A DNA stretch of 64,000 bases, from NCBI GenBank assembly GCA_036245805.1, contig BTRK01000006.1, forward strand, positions 24,708,365-24,772,364, written 5' to 3'. Every line of letters begins with the position of its first letter. Position 1 is the stretch's first letter. Positions 46,101 to 56,847 of this stretch are shown here, piece after piece. The DNA comes from Pristionchus mayeri. Taxonomy: Eukaryota > Nematoda > Chromadorea > Rhabditida > Neodiplogasteridae. The notes below the pieces were generated by a model. It did not search any database. It worked only from the letters and a program-made list of their open reading frames with translations, and had not been told where the DNA came from. The translations under genes and the position numbers were made by a program.

Positions 46101-47905
46101 TCCACTTCTTGTCTCACAGGTAGTTCGTGTGTGGATCATCCCGAGGGAGCGAGATGCGAGGGAGGTACGATCACCCCCCTCTCACACTGCATGATCGCCC
46201 CTGGAATGATGCCATCGCTTCTGCCTTCTTAGGCCCCGTTGTCTTTGCTGGCAAGACTTGCGCTGACTCTGTCTGCCCCGACTTGCACCAGTGCTTCGAT
46301 TCCCTCGAAGGAGCCTCTTGCTATCCCATTCCTACCGGTATGCCATCCCGCACACCTACAACTTCACTTACAACACTAAAATGTATGCATGTACATTCTG
46401 TCTAATCGGCATGCGTTTCCTTTAATTTCATTTTAATATGTAATCAAGTGTACTACTTGATTACTGCTTGAGACCCGGTGGAGTCGATCTCCGTCCCTCT
46501 CAAATGTGACCAGATGACGTGCAATGAAGGAGAGAAGTGCAGAGATGATGAAAACGGAGGAGTGTGCACACCACAGGAGGAAGGTACGAACAAGGGCATT
46601 AAGGGCCAATCACTGATCATTGAATAGCCCCCATCCCAACCTCTGCTCCTGCATATCCAGGGGAATCTGCTGAGTAGAGTTTTTAATTCGGGGCGGGTAA
46701 TTCGGACCCGACCGGGTAATCGAGAAGAATGGCGAGGAATGAGAATTACCCGGGGTAATGGAAAATAATAAGTCAATTACCCGGGATAGTTCGATCTGTA
46801 CCTCACTGCAAAAGCGAGCAGAAATGATGCGAAATTGTGATTTGCATCCAACTATCCCGGGTAATTGAACAGAACTATTCTGCCCACTCGGGTCTCAACT
46901 ATCCCGGGTAGCGTTACATTTCAAACTCTACTGCTGAGAATGAAGTGCCTGCTGGTGATGAACCCCAATCTCAACGAGGTGAGACCTTCTTGATTCATAC
47001 AATCAATCAATCAATCAACAGAAGGGGTTTCCGACTGCGAGCACACTTCGTGTGGCACTGGAGAGCATTGTGCAGTCGACTTCGAAGGAAATCCATACTG
47101 TAGGAGGAACGAAGGAGTGGCTGATGGTTGGTTGTTACTCCTTTCAATCTGACTCATTCTCATGCTCATTTCAACCTTGAGATGCCTTTCGGTGATCCGT
47201 TCATTTGAGAACTCCTCCCCTTCCCGAGCACTTCTATCTCCTCTATCAGTTCAAGGGCGAAATTGAAAAGTCTAGAACAGTAACACCCATACTGAAAACG
47301 ATAGAAGAACTGGATAAGATTAAACAGAGTGTAAACTGGGGCAGGGGGCTAAGAGATAGATATTCCATCACGATATTTTTTTATCGTAGAAGTATCCAGC
47401 TATAACGAATATGACGGTAAAACAAGTGAATAATGCTCTCTTAGTCCCCTGTTGTCGCTTTCGCTCCCTCGGTGTCCATTCCTCTCTGCTCCAATATCAA
47501 TTTCCCTCTGGTCACGAATGCTTCGATGATTCAGTCAAGGGAGCTGCATGCTGACCAATTAGGGGAGGCGAGGGAAGAGAAAGACTAAGACAGGCAGAAG
47601 AAACACGATGAATCGAGTTGAGATGAATATGATGAAAGACAATCTTCTTCAGTGGCTGAGCCAGTGACTTCTTCCTCTGAGTCTGAGAGTGCCCCCGAGA
47701 GTCCCTCCTGCAGAACTACCACCTGCACTCAGGTAATTGGGTGCTATTCATCACCGAACAGAATTTTGCTAATTCATTTATACATGTCTCCTAATAACTC
47801 TTCGCCCTTGAGGATGAGTTGTGCGTGGAGGAATCGACGGGTCCCCGTTGTGTTCCCACTCTTAGACGAGGCATTTCCACCCCCGGATACAGACGAAGAC
47901 TGTGA
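43136..47905 (+). pseudogene. Secreted TIL plus multi-module cysteine-rich gene, disrupted
   Basis: Signal peptide from MRRIS (43136) joined to VIYVLVALSTASY (43931). One TIL domain (SCRTNEEYIQCATHC...VCIRSCAPAQCQC...GECVDTSGC) at 44370-44665. A Thr/Ser/Pro/Glu-rich linker follows to 45330. Then a string of four-cysteine modules: CGENTCRVGFKC, CSSIRCRPGWSC, CSDIICPLGFSC, CSDIQCAPNESC, CASTSCLTGSSC, CADSVCPDLHQC, CDQMTCNEGEKC, CEHTSCGTGEHC, and near 47720-47850 CTQDELCVEE. Two defects are seen. A family-2 MITE in the exon at 46630 puts TAG directly after GESAE, and the module at 47490-47550 keeps its pattern only across a one-base shift. Beyond the MITE the modules remain well conserved, so decay is recent, or these may be allele or assembly differences. 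Confidence 0.65.
46675..46930 (-). mobile_element. hAT-type MITE, family 2, copy 2 (in coding exon)
   Basis: 256 bp, inverted relative to the copy at 41966, with exact 8-bp target duplications CTGCTGAG at 46667-46674 and 46931-46938. Because the element begins TAG and the duplication ends in an in-frame GAG, translation stops at its first codon. The exon continues in frame after the right duplication (AENEVPAGDEPQSQR) to a GTGAGA donor. Confidence 0.92.
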
Positions 47906-48288
47906 AGATGACCTCCCATTCTCCCCCCTCTCCCCCCTTCCCCCCTTCTTCCCCATCACCTTCTTCCCCTCATTTGCCTTCCCCGATCTCAATCCCGTCT
48001 TCGTGATCTGCTGACAGAATTATTCCTCAATTATTATTGCTCAAATTATGCGCCGATTCTACAATTATAAATGAGTATACAATTGAGTTCTTGTGAAGTC
48101 CATAAACGAATCAGATCTTTCGATCTCGATCAGCACCACTGTGTGACTCATTCCTCTCCAATTGGGGACCGAATGCGAGTAAGATCCTTCCTCTTTCAAC
48201 TGACATGAAACATGCAATAAAACGAATAAAACAAGCACGCATGGAATTATTTCTTACCTTGAATTGAGAGGAAAAGACAAGAGGGGAC

Positions 48289-48531
48289 CTAGTTGATTAT
48301 CTTGATAGAATATGGTCTCTCCATGTTCCATGTCATAATTTCCCCGTATCGTAAGTTGCCCCTCCCAGGATGCTCCATCAACTGCTCAATTTCCTCATCT
48401 TTCTCTCTTGTCTTAGTGGTCAAAAATGCGGTAAGATTAGCGATGAATGGAAGAGATAGTATGTAGATACAAACAGGCCAACCCATGTAGCTGATCTCCT
48501 CCTCCCTCTTTCTATCGAAAATCTCCTTCAA
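48289..48531 (-). CDS. Possible small single-pass membrane protein, unrecognised
   Basis: An uninterrupted 80-residue frame starts MKEIFDRKREEEISYMGWPV. A hydrophobic span (CIYILSLPFIANLTAFL, about residues 21-37) is followed by a charged region and the end PYSIKIIN. It has no Cys pattern like the neighbours and no splice signals. Composition is protein-like, with a charged N-terminus, membrane helix and charged tail, but no family was recognised. The flanks up to 48720 hold nothing else clear. Confidence 0.35.
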   Translation of the reverse strand: MKEIFDRKREEEISYMGWPVCIYILSLPFIANLTAFLTTKTREKDEEIEQLMEHPGRGNLRYGEIMTWNMERPYSIKIIN

Positions 48532-48727
48532 TCATGCATCCGTGCCGCCCTCCCTCATACTATGGGGGTTCTTTCGTGATCCTCGGAGTAAGGTGGAGTG
48601 TAGTGTAACAACAGTGACCAATGCAGTGAAGGAAACAGTGAGAACAGACAATCGAAACCCTCGTATTGAATGGCTGCAATGACTTCTGATGCTCCCTGGA
48701 TATCGATGACTCGCTCACCAATTGCTC

Positions 48728-48965
48728 ACTCTGGTATTTTTTTCCCAGTGGGATCCCAGCTCTTCCCACTGGTTTCCTGCCTCACTGCCCACTGGGAGAA
48801 ACATTATGCCGATAGGAAACCAGTGGGAAATATACTAGGGGACTACTGGGAAGACGGCTTTCCCAGTGGGATCCCGGTCTTTTTCCAAGTGGTTTCCTAT
48901 CGGCACCTTTCATCTTTTCCCAGTGGGCAGTGAGGTGGGAAACTAGTGGGATAACAATACCAGAG
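48728..48965. mobile_element. Small foldback element (TGGTATT ends)
   Basis: Ends ctctggtatttttttcccag and the inverse near 48945-48966 (aataccagag). Several 'cccagtgggatccc' and 'ggaaaccagtggg' blocks are arranged as nested palindromes. About 235 bp. No coding capacity. Confidence 0.65.
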
Positions 48966-49700
48966 CACCAATTTATGTGAGGGATGACAGACCTGGTTAT
49001 AATAAATTTGTGAGCTTGGAGAGAGAGGAAAGGGTTAACCTGGAAAACTTAATTGGAGGTACATGAACTGCCCTTCGATTCTTACGGATGACATTGGAAG
49101 GAGGAGCTAGATGCGTCCAGAGTATTAACGGGAAACCCAATAGATGACTAGTAGTAGCTCCTTCCGCTCCCTCTCTCCCTTCTCGTTCGGTCCTGATGGT
49201 CATCAGTGGAGAGGGAGAATCGTCAGAAGTGGGAATTCCCTCCTGTACTCGTCCCTTGTTCTCTCCTTATGCACTCTTGTGTAGCAGATGGAAGACACAT
49301 GGGTTAGTCCCATCCCTTTGATTCTCTCTCTATTCTGCCTGGAGATAATCCTTGTGTATCAAAGATGTGTCTAGGGAAGAAGAAGGAGAGGATGGGGGGT
49401 CGATTGCAGTTCCCTCCCGAATAAGTCTCGTCTCGCATCTGTCTCAATAAGTGAATAGGTGGGAACCCGATGTTCCACCTACGAAGGAACCAGGGGATGG
49501 TTGGTGTTAGGTTTTTAAAGGAGTGATTAAAGCAATCTGAGATATATTTTACTTGAATCGATAAACTGTTCTCTTTCCGTCGATCGATGAGGTTCAGCAG
49601 CTGTTATCATCTTCTCCTTCTCTCTCCCATTATGTGCCCCACCCCGTCTTATCTGGCGCGAATCGATGGGAAGGAGTGGAAGCTTTCCATTCTCTTGATT
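48966..49700. other. Intergenic, no supported gene
   Basis: Short frames only. The right end borders the start of the mucin-like gene at 49705. No element recognised. Confidence 0.35.
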
Positions 49701-49704
49701 CGTC

Positions 49705-51226
49705 ATGGGAATGCTGCTCTTCCTTCTTCTCCTCATTCCTCTTTTCTCTGCTGAGACAGCAGATCAGGCGAATCTCGGATTCGATTGCGATGAGAAGAAG
49801 TGCATATTCACCCTCTCCATTCCACAGGTACGCATGAGATTCACTTTTTTTATGACTAAATCTGTTATATTTTATGCAATCATTATTATGTAATTACTTC
49901 AACAAATCATTGCTTCAAGGAGACACTTAAAATTAGAAAGAGGAGAGGAAGAGGGAAGACCGCTCTGTTCGACGAGGAATGAAATTTTCTCTTCTGGAAG
50001 AATGAGAGGGTGGGGAAAGTCTTCCGGAAGAGCAGTCTCGTAAAACTTCCGATGGTGAAAATCAAGTCAAAATTTCATGCAAATGCATCTTGCCGTATCC
50101 TAATACCATATTTAAACTGGTTCTTCACAAAATGACTTAAAATCCGCTCTAAAAACGCTCTAACACAGCATTTTTCCTGTCCCTACTCTTCCGGAAGACT
50201 GCACTTCCCAATCCCTCTTCCTCATTCCTCGCTCTCTCCCTCGAAAGAGCGGCAGAGTCTTCCTCTTCCTCTCCGCACTCTACTTAAAATGCATGTCCCT
50301 TTCAGTCAGCAGTTTCCTTCATCGACGTCGATCTCCTGGAGAGCGAAATCGCGGGATTGAATAGGAATGTGACCGATCTGAGAGCGAATGAGGAGTTGAT
50401 CAATAATGAAGAACAGACTTTCATCGACGTGAGTCTGGCAAAGCATTTCAAATCGGATACCAATCTCGGTATTTTCATGAAATTCATGAAGGGTTAAATA
50501 CACATGGATTTGTATATTTGAGGATTTCGATAGTGTTTACGTGGAGGCTCAGTCGACTCTGACTGCGATGTTCAATCTCTCCTCTTCACTCAACGAGACC
50601 TCCTACACTCTACTCGCTGACGCCCAAAAGAAAGAGAAAACGGTACCTTTAATCGCATCAATAATTCCCATCAATAATGTCACAAAAATGAGAATCCGGT
50701 GTTATTTGTTACAAAGTAATAGGATCATCTACGGCAACGATTGGAATTGCAGGCGATTGATCTCAAAGACGCCCTCAATTGCATGGTGCAAGGAGATAAA
50801 TCTGCCGCGGAGTGTGGCAAGGATGTCCCCGATATTCAGACGACTCTCGCTCCTGGAGGAAACACCGATGAAACGACTGATGGACCCACGAAGGAACCAT
50901 TCACAGGCACGACCACAACAGAGAAACCGTTTACTGGAACTACCACTACAGAGGAACCATTCACTGGCACCACCACTACTGAGGAACCTTTCACCGGGTC
51001 AACCACCACGGCTGAACCATTCACTGGAACTACTGTGGCTGAACCAGAAAAGAGCACGACCACAGGACCAACCCAATCTAGTACCGAACCAGGAACTGAA
51101 CCCACGGATGGACCGAAGGAAACGAAAAGCACTACGACTGCTCTCGACGATGGAACGTCAGCGACTCCTAATGATGCTTCGACATCCGTGGAGATCACTT
51201 CTATTACTCCTGAAACATCTACCTAG
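49705..51226 (+). CDS. Secreted mucin-like threonine-rich protein
   Basis: Signal peptide MGMLLFLLLLIPLFSAETAD. The mature N-terminus (about residues 20-140) has Cys at CDEKKC, helical segments (exon at 50308: FIDVDLLESEIAGLNRNVTD; exon at 50520: QSTLTAMFNLSSSLNETSY) and several N-glycosylation sites. The final exon (50754) adds two more Cys (CMVQGDKSAAEC). It then has five near-repeats of PFTGTTTTE, a Thr/Pro/Glu region expected to be O-glycosylated, and stops at 51226. Intron 1 (49829-50307) contains a family-1 MITE; the reading frame is unaffected. An extracellular coat or lumen protein is inferred. The N-terminal domain family was not recognised. Confidence 0.75.
49934..50282 (+). mobile_element. 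hAT-type MITE, family 1, copy 3 (intronic)
   Basis: 349 bp, same orientation as the copy at 29317, with exact 8-bp target duplications CTTAAAAT at 49926-49933 and 50283-50290. It lies in intron 1 of the mucin-like gene, 18 bp before the next acceptor. Confidence 0.92.
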
Positions 51227-52360
51227 AGACCACAACGCGTTCTGCCAAAATCGTCGTACCAGACACTTTATGTGCCCAATGCAACCCTTTCGGTCTGAAT
51301 AAGGCCATGCTTTGTCATTTAGAACTATATTTTAACTCAGTAAAGAATTATTACCGGAAAACCTTACTCTCGGGAATTTGTGAAAAATGAAGAAGTCATG
51401 AAGTGCATTCATCAGTCGGTTTTGATCTCGCTATCGCAACTGTCCATTTGGTGTGGTGGTAGAGGTTTACCTCTAGTGCCCGAATCCTTCAGGTTCAAGT
51501 CCCCTCTATTGAAATAGGTTTGCACTTTTTTGCAATTTTTTTATTAAATCTTGTAAATGTTCCGACAATTCGGAATAACATCCTTCGGTTTTCCAATTTT
51601 GTACGATGTTTCTTACTGATACGAACTACAAACTGCGAGTGGAGCAGCTGCACACTAGTAAAATGACCCATTCTACCTCTATACATGGCCTTAATTAGCG
51701 TATGCTGACCTAATTAGAGCTATCTGTTCATGATGCTCCAGTGGTCATTTGTGAAGGATCCTAAGAGCTACCGAAATAACTTTTGATCGTCCGATTTGGT
51801 TAAGAATTCGAATTGTCGGACCAATATTCCTGAAAGTGGGCGTGGCTTGTGGTCTCTACATCTACCTCTGGTTGATCAGGCTCTCCGTGCTGAATATCAA
51901 ATAAATATACTATCCCTTTTGCATATTCCCACAAGCAGATTTCAATATCGAATAATGGGGAAAAAATAGAAAAATAACGTTTAAAATGAAATCCTAAATA
52001 AAAAGGATACTGAGCTGGCTGTTTATTCAGATGAAGAGCATATCAATCAGCAATTTACATTGCTTTGAAACAAGGAAATGTTTTCAACATGCCAATTCAT
52101 GACTTTCTAACTCGCTATTCTCATTTAACCTTGATCGAAAGCCGTTACTGCCAGTGAAAAATGGAGCCGTTCTCGGTATTTTATCCGTTCCTCAGAGCTC
52201 CGCCTTACTCAGTTCATCTACAGAACCTTTCTCTTTCTCCAATTAGGCTGTTATACATCCACTTTTCTTTGTGCGCCCGAAGCATTGCACCAACTTTGCT
52301 TTCTCTTTCCGCAGTTACAATTGATTGCTCTTCCATTCCATCTGCATTTCCATCTAATTC
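51227..52360. other. Intergenic with a tRNA-like relic
   Basis: At 51441-51510 the plus strand has a D-arm-like GGTGTGGTGGTAGAGG and a B-box-like GGTTCAAGTCCC, but no closing acceptor stem. Otherwise AT-rich, no gene seen. Confidence 0.35.
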
Positions 52361-52368
52361 GTAGTGAG

Positions 52369-53726
52369 ATGTTCCTTCTCCTTCTCCTTCTCGCATTCAC
52401 TGCTGCCAGTGCGAAAGTCATCGACTTCAGCGACAGTCAGCCAATTATTTTAAATCTCTGTAACAGATTTTAGATCAAACAATCGTGCAGTATCATTTCA
52501 AATTGAACAATAGTATTCCTCCTTCAGCTCCCCTCTCATGTCGTAGTCTCGAGTGTCCAGATGGAAGTTCGTGCATGGAAATGCCAGAGGGAGCATTCTG
52601 CTGGCCCGTTTTCATTAGTAAGTCCATTTAGGAGGAAGTGGAAAAACATAGATCGCGTTGTTTTATAAATTTGATGTGGGTAAACACCGAAGATTATGTG
52701 GAATTGATACCCGTAATAATCAAACATAATCAAAATATTCTCCTGTTTGCTCTATTCTGAGCAGGAAACTGAGTAAGCTCAAGAGTGCAGCCAGTTGAAA
52801 CTGAAAATAGTTGCTTATCAGTACCTTTCCCCTTCTCATCGACACTCCCCAATGGTTCCATTCCCTCCCTTCTCAATTCAGTCCATTCGATGGAACCGTT
52901 CCATTCCATTCCGTTCCTTCTCCGTTTCTCTCTCGAGATAAAAACAAGTCGATAGATAGGAATGAGGAGATTGAAAGGTTTAGGAGGGCAGAATAGAAAG
53001 GGGATCACCATTTCAGAACAGACACAAGTGCAGGCCTCCATCGATCTCCCTCCTCCCGATATCGGTAATGAATGCAATATTAATTTGAAAATTAATGAAA
53101 AAATGGGGATATTTTCAGGATCTTCTCGTCCTCCCAAACCGAGTTGCTCTTCTTTCCTCTGCTCCCCCGATGAGGAATGCGTGAATACCTTCGATGGACC
53201 CACGTGCAGAAGAGTCACCTGTGCGTACCACGAGTTAACCATTACAGGATGTGGTTAAAAACCTGAAACGATCAATAACTTCTTCCAGTCGATCTCTCAA
53301 CCAAGTACATGACTACCACGACTGATTCTCCCTGGTTGCCCCTTCCCCTCGAAGAACCAGTCACTGAATCGACCTTCGAGGAGAGAGAAACACCTAGGTG
53401 AGATCCCTTCCCTCTCATCCTCAATGATCTCTCTCTTCAGCCCTGTTCTCTCCTTCCGTTCCCTCGGTCCCTCTCCTCCTGCTCCTCCCTCTCACTGGAG
53501 ACATTCAGTGCAGTCTGTCGAGAGTGCAGATATGCCCCCTTCCTCCTTCAGGAAACCCTCCGTCCCCAACAACTGCGACAGAGTGCATTGCCCCGTCGGA
53601 CAGACTTGCTTCATGAAGGAGGTCAGGCATAACGAAGAATAACGAAGAATAATCAGTTGATTGCAGGTCAAATGCTTCACTTTCCCCTGCATGGCCGTTC
53701 CCTACTGTAGAGATGAGATGCACTAG
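52369..53726 (+). CDS. Secreted protein of three to four cysteine modules with Ser/Thr/Pro linkers
   Basis: Signal peptide MFLLLLLLAFTAASAKVIDF. The exon at 52528 has a four-Cys module (CRSLECPDGSSCMEMPEGAFC). The exon at 53120 has CSSFLCSPDEECVNTFDGPTC (both about 21 residues, FOLN-like). A Thr/Glu-rich linker (53287-53400) and a Ser/Pro-rich linker follow. The final CDRVHCPVGQTCFMKE at 53574 joins, through a short intron, VKCFTFPCMAVPYCRDEMH. That ending matches the PCxPxPxC half-modules at 31-32 kb and 39.6 kb. Stop 53724-53726. Same strand and build as the rest of the cluster. No TIL domain. Confidence 0.75.
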
Positions 53727-53809
53727 AGGAGCAATTATGGTTGAACGAGTGTAGATAGACCCGATAAATCGTTCTCCCATTCACAACGAATTGAATATAA
53801 TACTTTATG

Positions 53810-56345
53810 TTACATTTGACTCTCGTGATCTTCTCTCAACTGCATGTCTCTCGCTTCGGCAATCATACTCTGCATGTTGTTATCATCGAGGAAGAAACTC
53901 TTCCTCTGTCCTCCCTCGATCTCATCCCTCATCAGAGTGGATCTACGAGTGAGATCTGATGGAGAGAGAAGAGAATGACGAGAGGTCTCAGTGATCATCT
54001 GAAGAGAGAGGGATGAGGGAGGGGGACGGGGGGGGGGGGGGGGGGTACCTGGAGTGAAGTGTACGTCCTTTCTCCATTCTCGATGGGAGTCAGATCAGGA
54101 AGAGGAGTGCGTGAGAGGATCTAAGATAAATGCCAATGGGAGATACTTTACATCTTCTCACCTTCTTTCTGCATGCTCTTCCTATGCAGATAATCAATCC
54201 GAGTGCAACAAGGGAGGCGATGATAATGGAGCAGTTCTTGAATGCTTTCCAATTTGGGCCGAAGAAGACTGGACGGACGAGAGACCGGAAAGGATCGAGT
54301 TATGAAGGGCATTCAATGAAAACTACTCACGATTCACTTTTCACCTTGACGTTCTCAAGTTTGTTCACCGATTCACTGATGTTTTGTACCTGCAAATCGT
54401 TACTCTCATTCCTTCAATGCGAATAAATCTCGCCATTTCAGTGAGAGTAATCAAATTCTGTGCGATTCCTTGTAGAGTTAGGTCGTTCCGAGCGAAATCC
54501 TGAGAAAGGGAAGAATGAACCATTGATTTTTGATCTTTCCTCAACTCGATTGAGCAACTCGACAACGGGATCGGTCTTCCTCTCTTGTCTACTCAGACGG
54601 GAATTCAGATTGTTCTCCCTCGTCTCTTCCTCTTCCTTCTCTTCTCTATTCAATGGCAGTGAAGTTACTCGTTCCACACTCTAAATAACACGTGAATAAT
54701 GGAGTGAATGGGTGGAACCTTCTCATCGATCTCCACCATGTTCTGGAGTAAATCCTCCTCCGAGTGGAACCAATCCTGCTTGAATGGCCCATTGTCGATT
54801 GTGGGAGTCTTTATCGTCTGAAGTCCATTCAAAATAAAATTAAATGTTGATTATCTCACAGTTGATTCAATGGGGGAAATCTTGGATGCACACATCTTCA
54901 GTCTTCTCTCGCGCCACTCTTCGTCCTTCAACATTTCTCATTCCTCCTTTAGTCAATAAGACCATAATTATAGGTTCTAAATAGACAAGACTGACATTGC
55001 AATTCTCTCCTCTGCACAGGGTAACCATCGAAGTCTCGTTCACAAATCGACAAGGTTCGGAGATTCCTCCGTACAAGAAATGCTTCGATTTACCAGTGTA
55101 CTTCCACTCCCCTAAATGAGAAAAAATAATAAATTTAATAAGAACAATTATAAGATTAATGAATCATCCTTGAAGCTGACCTCGTTCCTTCACAGCAGTC
55201 CATCCACAATAGAGATAGTGGAATCCCTTCTGACATTCCTCTCTCGTTATCGATGCACTCACTCCATTGCAAGTCAGTCGAGTGCTCGAATTGGCGCATC
55301 CCTCAGTCGACCCTGCAATGGAAGGTGGCCAATTGCCATCCTGATTGTCCGTCACGAACCACTTGGAAGAATCTGGAAAAAGGGAATTGATTGGTGAATG
55401 GGCAATACTCCTAACCTCCTCCGGGTTCTCAGCTTCGCAGATCTTGACGATCTCAGAGAGAGTGAGTGACTGGAAGGGGGGGTTTCCTTCGTCTTTCACT
55501 CCATGGCTACCTCACATTCCTTGTTGTCAGGACAGAGAACTTGGAGGGATTCCTCAGTTCTCTTCCAGCAAATCTTCTGATCGAGCCTCGATTTCCTCAA
55601 GTTTGAGAGACGAGAAGAATTGTCGAATATCCAATCTGCAAATCAACCATGTTTCCTCATTCTGATTTCGCCTTTCTTGATTCTTCAATTCACTTTCACG
55701 GAATATCTACTAGCAGGTCGTACTTTTCAGCCATTATTTTTATGAAAGCCCCTTCGCACTGAGTGAAGAGGGGAGTCACACGATCAACTAACTCTGCAGT
55801 GAGAGACTGAGGGAGAGAAGGAGAGGGAAGAGAAAAGGGAAAGTGATAAGATGGCCAATTAGGTTGGATGAGAGAAGAGCGTGAACGAGGAATTAATTAA
55901 ATTCCTTCGCTCATCCTTCGAATCCTTTCGGATCAAACAATTAAACATCTCCATTCTCATTCGATGATGTCAGGGTACATCCAAGAAATACTCTCACTCA
56001 CACACTTCTATATTAATTTGATGGAATCATGAATGATACCTCTGTCATTTCCCCTCTTGAGAGTGATTCCACACGAGATGAATCTGAATCCCTTCTCGCA
56101 TTGATTTCCACTCATCGTCACGATTCCCCAGGGGCATTTGACAGAGGGAGGAACGGAGCAGACTGACTCGAAAAGTTACATTGATCAAACCCGTTGATGT
56201 TCCATTCTGCTTAAGATGTGAGAGTCGAAATTCGATCAGAGAAATGTTTGCTAATTGATTTGATTCTCGAAAGGTAAAAGTGATGTGGACTTACTTCTTG
56301 TCGAGCAATTGAAACGCATATTGATACGAAGAATAGAAGAAACAT
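53810..56345 (-). CDS. Single-pass membrane protein with cysteine-rich ectodomain, model incomplete
   Basis: Signal peptide MFLLFFVSICVSIARQE (56345). An ectodomain exon holds CPWGIVTMSGNQCEKGFRFISCG, and later, near 55230, comes LTCNGVSASITREECQKGFHYLYCG (split by pattern CxxxxxxxxxxxCxKGFxxxxCG). These two modules are clearly related. Next come GISEPCRFVNETSMVTLCRG, a charged region, and a heptad-like helical part (54680-54440). A membrane span (CSIIIASLVALGLIICIG, about 54230-54180) is followed by RACRKK, and a cytoplasmic tail exon MITETSRHSLLSPSDL ends at 53810. Two joins (about 55700 and 54430-54350) do not close in phase by eye, from a missed small exon or a frameshift. Family not recognised; an adhesion or receptor role is only inference. 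Confidence 0.55.
54028..54047. repeat. Poly-G run next to the tail exon
   Basis: A near-continuous G run on the plus strand, meaning C-rich in the transcript of the minus-strand membrane protein gene. It lies in the intron just upstream of the last coding exon. Confidence 0.8.
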
Positions 56346-56847
56346 TTTTCTGCAAAATTTCAATAATCGATCGTTTGAAACCAATCAAATTGGTGGCAAA
56401 TGATAAAATGATAAATGAGTGTACTCTATTGGAGATACGACACATGCAACGGCGAAGTGAGAGGTGAAAGGAAGGGTTAGGGAGAGAGAGAGAGAGAGAG
56501 ACCATAGATGGATCTCACTCTTCACAATGAGGAAATAGTGTGAGAGAAAGGGAGAATTGGTGCATTAGAGTGAACGAGTTCAATTGGAGGAAAGTTAACT
56601 CTTTTTTTAAGTCATTCGAGAAATTGTAGTCGCAAGGTCGAAGTTCACCAACTTGCCGCACGGCTACATGATAAACACTTGTCCTTAGAGTAGACACTGT
56701 AGTCATGTATTTTATCTGCGCTCGATGGAGCAACGAAACTCGGATAATTAATAATGTGCATATATCTATGTTTTTTTTTATTTTAATAAAATATCACAGG
56801 AGCTGAGTCATCACAACATGATTTGGAATGGAGAAATCAGAGCGAAA

